Below are positions 16,336-23,936 of a DNA stretch of 64,000 nucleotides, piece by piece. This stretch comes from Ruegeria pomeroyi. Lineage in GTDB: Bacteria; Pseudomonadota; Alphaproteobacteria; Rhodobacterales; Rhodobacteraceae. Location: positions 1,302,001-1,366,000 of the forward strand of contig NZ_JAGQAG010000001.1 of NCBI RefSeq assembly GCF_021405525.1, read 5' to 3'. Numbering within the stretch: position 1 is the stretch's first letter; each line of letters begins with the position of its first letter. Under the pieces are notes generated by a model. It was not told the origin of the DNA. It saw nothing but the letters and a program-made list of their open reading frames with translations, and ran no database searches. The position numbers and the translations under genes were made by a program.

Positions 16336-17706
16336 TCATTCCGCGGGAACGCTGTGAAAATCGCGGTCGTCGCGGCCCGCCTCGATCAAGGCCCGGCGGG
16401 CGAGGGCATAGGTATCTTCATGACCGCCGCGCTTGGCGCGACGGTCGTCCAGCACCCGCTCGACCGCATCCAGACGCCCCGCCCGCAGGCCCGCGTCGAT
16501 GGTGATGCGTTCGAAAACGTCGCGCTGGGCGTGGCTGCCACCGGCCAGCTGCATGCTGCCGCGCGCGGCCAGCAGGTGGTCGAAGGCTTGGCCATACTGC
16601 CCCTCGCCAAAGGCTTCGAGCCCTTGTGCGGCGGCCAGTCCGGGGTCGGCCATGCGGCGCGTGGTGTCGCATTGGGCCATGTCTGCATCGCGTTTGATCC
16701 GGTGCAGCATTCGCGAGATGGCGTCTTCTCGGGTATCCCCGGTCAGGGCCAGCAGGTAATGCAGGTCTGCGAAGATCAGGCATCCATCCTCGGTGCGCGC
16801 GGCACTCAGATCGGCCAGTTCTTCCCAGCGGTTTCCGACATTTACGCCTTCGAGCTCGAGCCGCGACAGCAGCGAGGTGGCGTTCGATATGTCCCGATAG
16901 TCGTCTGTCTTATCCTTGCGAATCGCTGAATCGTAGAGATCGAATACCTGATCAATCTGGCCTTGGTCCAGATGCATAAGTGCCTTGTGCCACCAGACGT
17001 GGTAACGAAAATTGTTGCAATGGGACCAGGCCGACTCGCGCCCGGCCAACCATTCCAGGCCTTGTTCGGATTGTCCTTTCATTTCATGGACATGCGCAAC
17101 CGCATGCAGGCCCCAGGCATCGTCCGAAACCATCCAAAGCGCCTGCCGCCCGGCGATCTCTGCCTTGTCGTAAGCGCCGGTTTCCTCCAGCGCGAAAGCA
17201 TGGCAACCCAGCAGGTATCCGCGCCCGGCGTGATCGGGGGCATAGGCGGGCATCACCCGCTCGATCGAGCGACGCATTCCATCGGGATCGCCCAACACGA
17301 ACCGGGTCGCATGGCTGAGCTTCATCGCCAGCGTATCCTCGGGATGGGTGCGCAGCACCGCCTCGAATTCCTGAACCGCGCGGCTGGGGCTGCCTGCCAG
17401 CCAGTGGCGCAGCGCGGCCAGGTAATGCGCCTCGCGCGGCGTCACCGGGTGCGCATCGGCCGCGCGCTGGGCGGCGGCCATCGCGTCGACCGCGACCGGC
17501 GTCATCTCGCGCCGGCCCAATAGCAGCATGAACAGGCCCTTGATGGCATGGCCCAGGGCAAAATCGGGTTCCAGCTCCAACACCCGCGCCAGGTGCTGCG
17601 GGGTTACTGCCGCATGGGCCATGAAGCCCAGCAGAACGCCGTCCCACGCCTCGGCGCTGTCCGCGCGGGTCAGGCTGTTGGTCTGTCCAAAAACATCGTC
17701 TCTCAT
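16336..17706 (-). CDS. Tetratricopeptide-repeat protein
   Basis: 456 residues from ATG at 17706 (an upstream frame of 15 residues is not used). The protein is made almost wholly of helical repeats of TPR type, for example the pairs around VLELEPDFALGHAIKG, YLAALRHWLAGSPSRAVQEF and QALWMVSDDAWGLHAVAHV. No signal peptide or catalytic motif was found; it looks cytoplasmic. Similar proteins are annotated as StaR-like TPR proteins of unknown role. It lies 27 bp upstream of opgC on the same strand, so cotranscription with the glucan genes is possible but unproven. Confidence 0.72.
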   Translation of the reverse strand: MRDDVFGQTNSLTRADSAEAWDGVLLGFMAHAAVTPQHLARVLELEPDFALGHAIKGLFMLLLGRREMTPVAVDAMAAAQRAADAHPVTPREAHYLAALRHWLAGSPSRAVQEFEAVLRTHPEDTLAMKLSHATRFVLGDPDGMRRSIERVMPAYAPDHAGRGYLLGCHAFALEETGAYDKAEIAGRQALWMVSDDAWGLHAVAHVHEMKGQSEQGLEWLAGRESAWSHCNNFRYHVWWHKALMHLDQGQIDQVFDLYDSAIRKDKTDDYRDISNATSLLSRLELEGVNVGNRWEELADLSAARTEDGCLIFADLHYLLALTGDTREDAISRMLHRIKRDADMAQCDTTRRMADPGLAAAQGLEAFGEGQYGQAFDHLLAARGSMQLAGGSHAQRDVFERITIDAGLRAGRLDAVERVLDDRRAKRGGHEDTYALARRALIEAGRDDRDFHSVPAE

Positions 17707-17882
17707 ACCGGGTCCGTTCCTTGCAAAGGGGGCAGTTCGCGCCTTTGCCAAGTCTATTGGAGCCCCGTATCAGGATCGACGCCGCTCGCGAATTGGTGAA
17801 AGCGCGTGTGCGGAAAATGGGGGAAAAGCCGCCGAGTGCCCCTGTTGTTTCAGCAATTTGCCGCCCAGGGACAGGCGATGTT

Positions 17883-19076
17883 TCAGTCTGCGAACGGCTC
17901 GTCCGAGGAGAGCACGGATTCGGTGTCCTGCCCGCAGCGCGGCGGCGCCCTGCGATAGGTGACAGGGGTGCGCGACAGTTTCAGCGGATTGCCGATCAGG
18001 TGCACCGGGCCGGGCTCGGCCTCCATGTCGATCTGCATCTGCCGGGCCACGACCTGATCGCTGGCAAAGACCTGGTCGATGGTCTGGACCGGCCCCACCG
18101 TGACCTTGAGCGCCTCGAGCCCGGCAATCACCTCGGCCATGCTGCGCGCCGCCAGCGCCGGTCGCAGCAGCGCATCCAGTTCGGCGCGGTTTTGCAACCG
18201 CGCCTGGTTGGTGGCAAAGCGCGGGTTGTCCGCCAGCGCGCCAAGGTCGAGAAAGCCGCAGAACCGGCGGAACTGGCTGTCATTGCCCACCGCCAGCACC
18301 ACATGACCGTCGCTGGTGGCGTAGACGTCATACGGCATGATGTTGGGATGGGCATTGCCCCGCCGCTGGGGCAGGGCGCCGCTGGTCAGATAGTTGACGC
18401 CCTCGTTTATCATCCAGGCCACCTGCGCATCGACCAGCGCCAGGTCGATATGCTGGCCCTCGCCGGTGCGCTGGCGGTGATGCAGCGCGGCGAGGATCCC
18501 CACGGTCGCATACATGCCGCACATCACGTCGGCGATGCCCACGCCCACCTTCATCGGGGCGCCCTCGGGCTCTCCGGTCAGGGACATCACGCCGCCAAAC
18601 CCTTGGGCCATGAGGTCATAACCGGGTTTCGAGGCATTGGGGCCGGTCTGGCCAAAGCCCGAGATCGAGCAATAGACAAGGCTCGGAAATTCCGGGCCGA
18701 GGCTCGCATAATCCAGCCCGTACTTGGCCAGCCCGCCGGGTTTGAAATTCTCGATCAGGATATCGGCATGTGCCGCCAGGCGCCGGATTTGTGCCTGCCC
18801 CTCGGGCGTCGAGATATCCAGCGCCACCGATTTCTTGTTGCGGTTGGCGGCCATGAAGTAGGCACTCAGGTCGCTGGGGTTGCCTTCGGAGTCGGTCACA
18901 TAGGGAGGCCCCCATTGCCGCGTATCATCGCCACCCGAACCGGGGTTCTCGATCTTGATCACATTGGCGCCCAGATCGCCCAACAGCTGGGTACAGGTCG
19001 GCCCCGCCAGAATGCGGCTGAGGTCCAGCACGCGCACCCCGTCGAGCGGCCCTTTGGGTTGTTCAGATCCGGCCAT
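17883..19076 (-). CDS. CaiB/BaiF family CoA transferase (class III)
   Basis: 397 residues, normal for the family. Class III CoA transferases move CoA between organic acids through an aspartyl-CoA thioester. Seen: LDGVRVLDLSRILAGP (11-26), NRNKKSVALD (79-87), ENFKPGG (109-115) and GYDLMAQG (152-159), where Asp154 matches the catalytic Asp169 of formyl-CoA transferase, then SLTGEP. GAGGGGATTACG gives a ribosome site. It overlaps the upstream ThDP enzyme gene by 14 bp, so the two are an operon. Substrate acid not recognisable. Confidence 0.88.
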   Translation of the reverse strand: MAGSEQPKGPLDGVRVLDLSRILAGPTCTQLLGDLGANVIKIENPGSGGDDTRQWGPPYVTDSEGNPSDLSAYFMAANRNKKSVALDISTPEGQAQIRRLAAHADILIENFKPGGLAKYGLDYASLGPEFPSLVYCSISGFGQTGPNASKPGYDLMAQGFGGVMSLTGEPEGAPMKVGVGIADVMCGMYATVGILAALHHRQRTGEGQHIDLALVDAQVAWMINEGVNYLTSGALPQRRGNAHPNIMPYDVYATSDGHVVLAVGNDSQFRRFCGFLDLGALADNPRFATNQARLQNRAELDALLRPALAARSMAEVIAGLEALKVTVGPVQTIDQVFASDQVVARQMQIDMEAEPGPVHLIGNPLKLSRTPVTYRRAPPRCGQDTESVLSSDEPFAD

Positions 19077-20682
19077 CGTAATCCCCTCGCGCGATTTCGG
19101 CGGCGATCACCGTGAAGCGGTCCGCGGCCTGCGCCGCCTCCAGCGCCGCGCGCAACTCTGCCCGCGAGCGCACGGTGTGTCCATGCCCGCCAAAGGCGCG
19201 GCCGATGGCGGCAAAGTCGTGATGCCCGAAATCGACGCCCCGATTGGGCAACTGGCGGCCGCGTTGTTTCAGCTCGATCAGCGACAGGCTGGCATCGACA
19301 AAGACCAGAAAGATCGGGTTGCCGCCCATCTCGGCGGCGGTCGACAGCTCTCCGGCGACCATCAGGAACCCGGCATCGCCCGAGAAGCTGATCACCTGGC
19401 GATCGGGTTCGGCCAGTTTGAGGCCAATCGCCATCGGCAGGGCACAACCCATGGTGCACAGGCCCGAGGACTGGATCAGCCCGCGCGGCTCGTCACAGCG
19501 CCACATCTGGCTCAGCAGGATGCGATGGGCGCCGCTGTCGGCGGTGGCGAGCGTGCCAGCAGGCAGGGCGGCGCGGGCCTCGGCGATGATGGCGGCGGGG
19601 CTCCACTCTTCATCCTGCGGAAAGGCGCGGGCAAGTGCTGCGCGGGTCGCCTGCGGCTCGCCCGCGGGCCAGGTGGCATGCCCGGTCGTCCCCTTGGCGA
19701 TGGCCTCCAGCGTGGCGCCGGTATCGGCAACGATATTGATCCCGGCCTGATGCATGTAATGATCGTTGACCACTGCCGAGATGTCGATCACCCGCTGGTT
19801 TTCGGGGTCCCAGACCTCGCGCCAGCCGGGGCGCATCTCGATCGGGTCATAGCCCAGACACAGGATCAGGTCGGCGGCCTGCACCAGCGGCAACAGGTGG
19901 CTGTCTGCCAGCGGCGACAGGCCCGCGCCGCCGAGGCACAGGCGGTGATCCTCGGGCAGGATACCCTTGGCCTTGTAGGTGGTGACAAAGGGAATTTCGA
20001 AATGTTCCAGAAAGGCTTGCAGGACACATTTCGAGTTGTCCGCCAGCACGTCGAGGCCGATCACCGCCAGCGGACGCCGTGCCTCGGCGACCCAGCGACG
20101 GGCGGTCTCCAGACAGGTGCCACCGGGCGCCACCGGGGCCGCCGGGGTCAGCCGCCGCCGTCTTGTCTCGCGCACCGGGGTATCGGCCACGCCGATCGGC
20201 ACGTCGATGTGAACCGGGCCGGGCCGGGGCTGCATCGCCAGCGACACCGCCTTGTCGGCGATGATATCCGAGCCTTCGGCGGTCAGGCGAAAACTGCCCT
20301 TGGTGATCGGGCGGAACACCTGGGCATGGTCCATCACCTGATGGGTATAGGTCAGCGCCTCGTCGGCATCGACACAGCCGGTGAGCACGATCATCGGTAC
20401 CCGGTCCTGCAACGCGTTGGCCACAACGTTGACCCCGTTCATCGCCCCCGGTCCCAGCGTTGCCAGCAGGATGGCGGGTGCGCCATCGCGGTGATGCACC
20501 GCCTCGGCCATGAAGCCTGCGGCATTTTCATGCTTGGCCAGATGAAAGGCGATCCCGGCCTTGTCCAACGCATCAACCAGCGTCAGCACCTCGCCGCCGG
20601 GCATGCCAAAGGCATGGCGGCAGCCCGCCTCGTACAGCCGCCGGGCCAGCAGGTCGGCGGCGCGGGGAAGGGGGTCTGACAT
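19063..20682 (-). CDS. Thiamine-diphosphate enzyme of the acetolactate synthase family
   Basis: 539 residues with three domains: N-terminal pyrimidine-binding (catalytic Glu in AKHENAAGFMA near residue 52), central DHS-like, and C-terminal pyrophosphate-binding with GDAGFLMVAGELSTAAEMGG. The usual Asn of the GDGX(~26)N motif is replaced by Asp in FVFVDASLS, as in catabolic AlsS. No FAD-type signature was recognised. It could be an acetolactate synthase, a 2-oxo acid decarboxylase or an oxalyl/acyl-CoA lyase; pairing with a class III CoA transferase favours an acyl-CoA related reaction (inference). Start ATG with CGGAG upstream. Confidence 0.8.
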   Translation of the reverse strand: MSDPLPRAADLLARRLYEAGCRHAFGMPGGEVLTLVDALDKAGIAFHLAKHENAAGFMAEAVHHRDGAPAILLATLGPGAMNGVNVVANALQDRVPMIVLTGCVDADEALTYTHQVMDHAQVFRPITKGSFRLTAEGSDIIADKAVSLAMQPRPGPVHIDVPIGVADTPVRETRRRRLTPAAPVAPGGTCLETARRWVAEARRPLAVIGLDVLADNSKCVLQAFLEHFEIPFVTTYKAKGILPEDHRLCLGGAGLSPLADSHLLPLVQAADLILCLGYDPIEMRPGWREVWDPENQRVIDISAVVNDHYMHQAGINIVADTGATLEAIAKGTTGHATWPAGEPQATRAALARAFPQDEEWSPAAIIAEARAALPAGTLATADSGAHRILLSQMWRCDEPRGLIQSSGLCTMGCALPMAIGLKLAEPDRQVISFSGDAGFLMVAGELSTAAEMGGNPIFLVFVDASLSLIELKQRGRQLPNRGVDFGHHDFAAIGRAFGGHGHTVRSRAELRAALEAAQAADRFTVIAAEIARGDYDGRI

Positions 20683-20755
20683 GGTGGGGCTCCGTTACAG
20701 GGGTCGGTTCTGGCCGAGATTGCGGAGCCTGCGCCCGAAGGCAAGGGGGGTCACG

Positions 20756-21229
20756 TCACTGTGAGGCGATTGCCTGCGCCGCGACCACCGCAAACCGCGC
20801 GTCCAGCTCTGCGGCAATGGCGGTCAGCTCGTCGCCGCCCTCGTCCAGATAGGGGGCAAAGACCTGCGAGGGCAGCTTGTAGCCCAGTGTCGCGGTGCCA
20901 TCGGTGTTTTCGGTGACGTAGAAACGGATCGGTGCCTCGATCATCGCGGCGGTGGACAGCGCCAGTATCCGCACCGCGAAATCGTTGTTGAAGGCGCCGA
21001 TGACCCGGTTGCCGGGAATGGTGATGCCGCGCCTCGCGGCGGCCTCGGTCGGGCCCGCCTGGGTGACGATGCCCAACCCGTTTGCGGTGATCGCGGCGCG
21101 GGTATCCTCGATCAGTTGTGCATGGGTCTTGGTCGTGGCGTGCACCGCCCAGCCCGGGCGCGGGCTCAGGTCGCCCGCCAGTGCGGGCAGGGCAAGGCAG
21201 GTGATCAGGGCGAGCATGGCAAGGCGCAT
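20756..21229 (-). CDS. Exported DUF302-domain protein
   Basis: 157 residues with signal peptide MRLAMLALITCLALPALAG cut near 19. The DUF302 fold covers about 45-130; typical are LIEDTRAAI, GNRVIGAFNNDF and the C-terminal YKLPSQVF-like strand. DUF302 proteins are small, of unknown role, often periplasmic in proteobacteria. AAAGGAGAG lies upstream of the ATG. Transcribed divergently from the ThDP enzyme at 21357, sharing a 127-bp intergenic region. Confidence 0.82.
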   Translation of the reverse strand: MRLAMLALITCLALPALAGDLSPRPGWAVHATTKTHAQLIEDTRAAITANGLGIVTQAGPTEAAARRGITIPGNRVIGAFNNDFAVRILALSTAAMIEAPIRFYVTENTDGTATLGYKLPSQVFAPYLDEGGDELTAIAAELDARFAVVAAQAIASQ

Positions 21230-21356
21230 GGCGGGTCTCTCCTTTGCTGGACCCTTGATGCCAGATTTTGGCGCCGTCCGCGCTCACGATATCGTGCACC
21301 GTTTACGGGAGGCCGCGCGCCGCCTAGGCTCGCCCCAATTGCGAGGAGTGAGGGTG

Positions 21357-22907
21357 ATGAGCGAAATGAACGGCGCCGAAAGCCTAGTGCGCAGCCTGCT
21401 GCAAAGCGGGGTCGATACCTGTTTCACCAATCCCGGCACCTCCGAGATGCATTTTGTGGCGGCGCTCGATCAGGTGCCGGGCATGCGCTCGGTGCTGGCG
21501 CTGTTCGAGGGGGTCGCGACCGGGGCGGCGGATGGCTATTACCGGATGGCGCGCAAACCGGCGACGACGCTGCTGCATCTGGGGCCGGGTCTGGCCAACG
21601 GTATCTCGAACCTGCACAACGCCAAGAAGGCCGGATCGGGCGTCGTCAACATCGTCGGCCAGCACGCGGCCAGCCATCTGGAACTGGACGCGCCGCTGAC
21701 CGCGGATATCGAAGGGTTGGCGCGGCCGGTGTCGCATTGGGTCGAGACCTCGCTGTCTGCCGCGGATGTGGGGCGCGATGCCGCCCGCGCGGTACAGGCG
21801 GCGCGCAGCGCGCCGGGGCAGGTGGCAACGCTGATCCTGCCGTCTGACACGGCCTGGACCCCAGGCGGGAAGGTGGCATCGGCCTTGCCGGTGCCTGCGC
21901 GCGCGCCGGTCGAGGCAGCGACACTGGAACAGGCCGCCGCCGCGCTCAGCGGGCCGGACAGCCTGTTGCTGCTCGGGGGCGAAGCGCTGACCGAGGAAAA
22001 CCTGGAACGTGCTGGCCGCATCGCGGCGGCAACCGGCTGCGCGTTGCTGTCGGAATGGGCCAATGCGCGGATGGAGCGCGGCGCGGGCCGGGTGCCGGTG
22101 GCGCGCGTGCCCTATCCGATCGACATGGCGCTGGAGGCGCTGGCGCGCTTTCGGCGCATTGTCTTGCTGGGTGCGCGGCCACCCATCGGCTTTTTCGCTT
22201 ATCCGGGCAAACCCGCCGTGCTGACCCCTCCCGAGGCCGAGATCATCGCGCTGGCCGATTGGGCCACCGATCTGGACGGCGCATTGACGGGGCTGGAACA
22301 GGCGGTGGGCGCTGCGGGTGCCGCGCCGGTCGTTGCACCGCTTGTCGCGCCGGGATCGGTCAGCGGCCCTTGTACGCCCGAAAGTGTCGCCGCCGTGCTG
22401 GGCCAACACATCCCCGAAGGCGCCATCGTGCTGGACGAGTCGGTGACCACCGGCCGCGCCTTTCACGGCGCGACACTCGGCGCCGCGCCGCATACATGGA
22501 TCAACAATTGCGGCGGCTCCATCGGGTACAGCTTGGCCGCTGCCATCGGGGCCGCCATCGCCCGCCCGGACCGCAAGGTGATGACGCTGACCGGCGATGG
22601 CTCGGCCATGTACATGCCGCAGGCGCTGTGGACCATGGCGCGAGAGGGACTGGATATCACCGTCGTGATCTGGGCCAATCGCAGCTACCGCATCCTGTTG
22701 GGCGAATTGTCGGGGGTGGGCGTGATGAACCCCGGCCCGCGCGCGCTGGACATGCTGAGCCTGGAACGGCCCGCCATCGACTGGGTCGGGCAGGCGCAAA
22801 GCCTTGGTGTGCCGGCTGTCCGGGTCGAGCGGGCCGAGGATTTTGCGCAGGCGCTGGAGCGGGGTTTTACCGAGGCGGGGCCAAACCTGATCGAGGTTCT
22901 GCTTTAG
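21357..22907 (+). CDS. Thiamine-diphosphate enzyme, IlvB/benzoylformate decarboxylase-like
   Basis: 516 residues from the ATG at 21357 (GTG directly before it is in frame), with GAGGAGTGAGGG upstream; longer in-frame extensions cross the DUF302 promoter and are rejected. The N-terminal domain has FTNPGTSEMHFVAAL and the catalytic Glu in LALFEGVATGAADGYYRMA; the C-terminal domain has a full ThDP motif, GDGSAMYMPQAL with Asn in VIWANRSY. Such proteins are called acetolactate synthase large subunits but resemble 2-oxo acid decarboxylases; no regulatory subunit (IlvH) is near. Substrate unknown. Confidence 0.82.
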   Translation: MSEMNGAESLVRSLLQSGVDTCFTNPGTSEMHFVAALDQVPGMRSVLALFEGVATGAADGYYRMARKPATTLLHLGPGLANGISNLHNAKKAGSGVVNIVGQHAASHLELDAPLTADIEGLARPVSHWVETSLSAADVGRDAARAVQAARSAPGQVATLILPSDTAWTPGGKVASALPVPARAPVEAATLEQAAAALSGPDSLLLLGGEALTEENLERAGRIAAATGCALLSEWANARMERGAGRVPVARVPYPIDMALEALARFRRIVLLGARPPIGFFAYPGKPAVLTPPEAEIIALADWATDLDGALTGLEQAVGAAGAAPVVAPLVAPGSVSGPCTPESVAAVLGQHIPEGAIVLDESVTTGRAFHGATLGAAPHTWINNCGGSIGYSLAAAIGAAIARPDRKVMTLTGDGSAMYMPQALWTMAREGLDITVVIWANRSYRILLGELSGVGVMNPGPRALDMLSLERPAIDWVGQAQSLGVPAVRVERAEDFAQALERGFTEAGPNLIEVLL

Positions 22908-22913
22908 CGGAGT

Positions 22914-22982
22914 TGGGGAGGGGGCGCTGCCCCCGCCGCGCCTTGCGCGACTCCCCCGGAGTATTTTGGGCGAAATGAAGGG
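22914..22982. repeat. Dispersed GC-rich intergenic repeat, copy 2
   Basis: Between the convergent genes at 22907 and 22983 lies GAGGGGGCGCTGCCCCC (22919-22935), followed by CGCGACTCCCCCGGAGTATT and TTGGGCGAAATGAAGGG, almost the same as 1909-1975. The run CGACTCCCCCGGAGTATTTT is identical in both. Both copies sit right after the stop of a plus-strand gene that converges on a minus-strand gene. Confidence 0.75.
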
Positions 22983-23936
22983 TTAGAGGCGTAGGCCGCA
23001 GGCCGCAAACGCGGCGCGGGTGGCGGATTTTTCCGCCTCGGTCAGCTCCTGCATGGGAAAGCGCACTCGCCCGCCGGTCTGTCCAAGCAGCTCTTGCCAG
23101 TATTTGCCATGCGCCTGCGGCTTGCCGCCCGGTTTGGTGGATTTGATCGCCTGGCGCACCGGGTCGAGGCTGTCGCGGATGGCGCGCGCCTCGTCGATGC
23201 GGCCGGCAAAGGCCAGTTGGGTATAGTCATGCATGCGCCGGTCGTTTGCGGTCTGCAACTGGTAGGGCGGCGACGAGCAGAGGTAAAGGCGCCAGCCCAG
23301 TTCCACGATATTGTCGAACCATTCCTCCTCGGAGGCGGTGGAGACCTGGATCTTGTCGCCCGCCAGTTCGGTCAGGCGGGCATACATCTCGCGCGGGACC
23401 GAGTATTTGATCGCCACCACATTGGGCAGATCAGCGATGCGGGCGCATAGTTCGGGGCTCATCAGGTAACCGCTGTCAGGATGGCTCCACATGGCGATGC
23501 CGATATCGACCGCCTCGCTGATGGCCTTGTAGTATTCGTAGAGCAGCGCGTCGCGGTCATGCACGAAATGCAGCACCGGCGCATGCACCACGATATAATC
23601 GGCACCCACGTCCTGGGCATGGCGGGCCAGTTCCAGCACGGTGTCGAAATTCTGGTCCGAGACCGACATCATGGTGCCCGCGCGCCCGGCGCATTCCTCG
23701 ACCGCAACCTCGAGGTTGCGCTTGCGCTCCTCCAGCGACATCGAGAAGAACTCTCCCTGTTTGCCGCAGATGAAGAGGCCCTCGATGCCCAGATCATCGA
23801 CCCAGTGGCGGATGTTGCGGCGAAAACCGGCCTCGTCAAACGACAGATCCTCGGCAAAGGGGTTGAGGGCGGCGGCCCAGATGCCGCGCATATGTTCGCG
23901 GGCATGGTCCTTGGCCTCACTCTTGGCGTATTTCAT
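22983..23936 (-). CDS. DapA-like class I aldolase with altered active site
   Basis: 317 residues of the dihydrodipicolinate synthase/N-acetylneuraminate lyase superfamily (TIM barrel). The Schiff-base Lys is kept, Lys177 in VVAIKYSV. The GTTGE loop that binds the pyruvate carboxylate reads GKQGE (58-62), and the Tyr of the usual YNVPxRT motif aligns with Trp150 in MWSHPDSGY. It is therefore probably not DapA; it may use a different 2-oxo acid or an aldol partner. AAGGAA precedes ATG, and the gene overlaps the molybdenum hydroxylase stop by 4 bp. Confidence 0.83.
   Translation of the reverse strand: MKYAKSEAKDHAREHMRGIWAAALNPFAEDLSFDEAGFRRNIRHWVDDLGIEGLFICGKQGEFFSMSLEERKRNLEVAVEECAGRAGTMMSVSDQNFDTVLELARHAQDVGADYIVVHAPVLHFVHDRDALLYEYYKAISEAVDIGIAMWSHPDSGYLMSPELCARIADLPNVVAIKYSVPREMYARLTELAGDKIQVSTASEEEWFDNIVELGWRLYLCSSPPYQLQTANDRRMHDYTQLAFAGRIDEARAIRDSLDPVRQAIKSTKPGGKPQAHGKYWQELLGQTGGRVRFPMQELTEAEKSATRAAFAACGLRL

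Noticed and set aside
20952-21356. Upstream extension of the ThDP enzyme at 21357
   Set aside because: It covers the divergent DUF302 gene and lacks family similarity; the ATG at 21357 has its own ribosome site.
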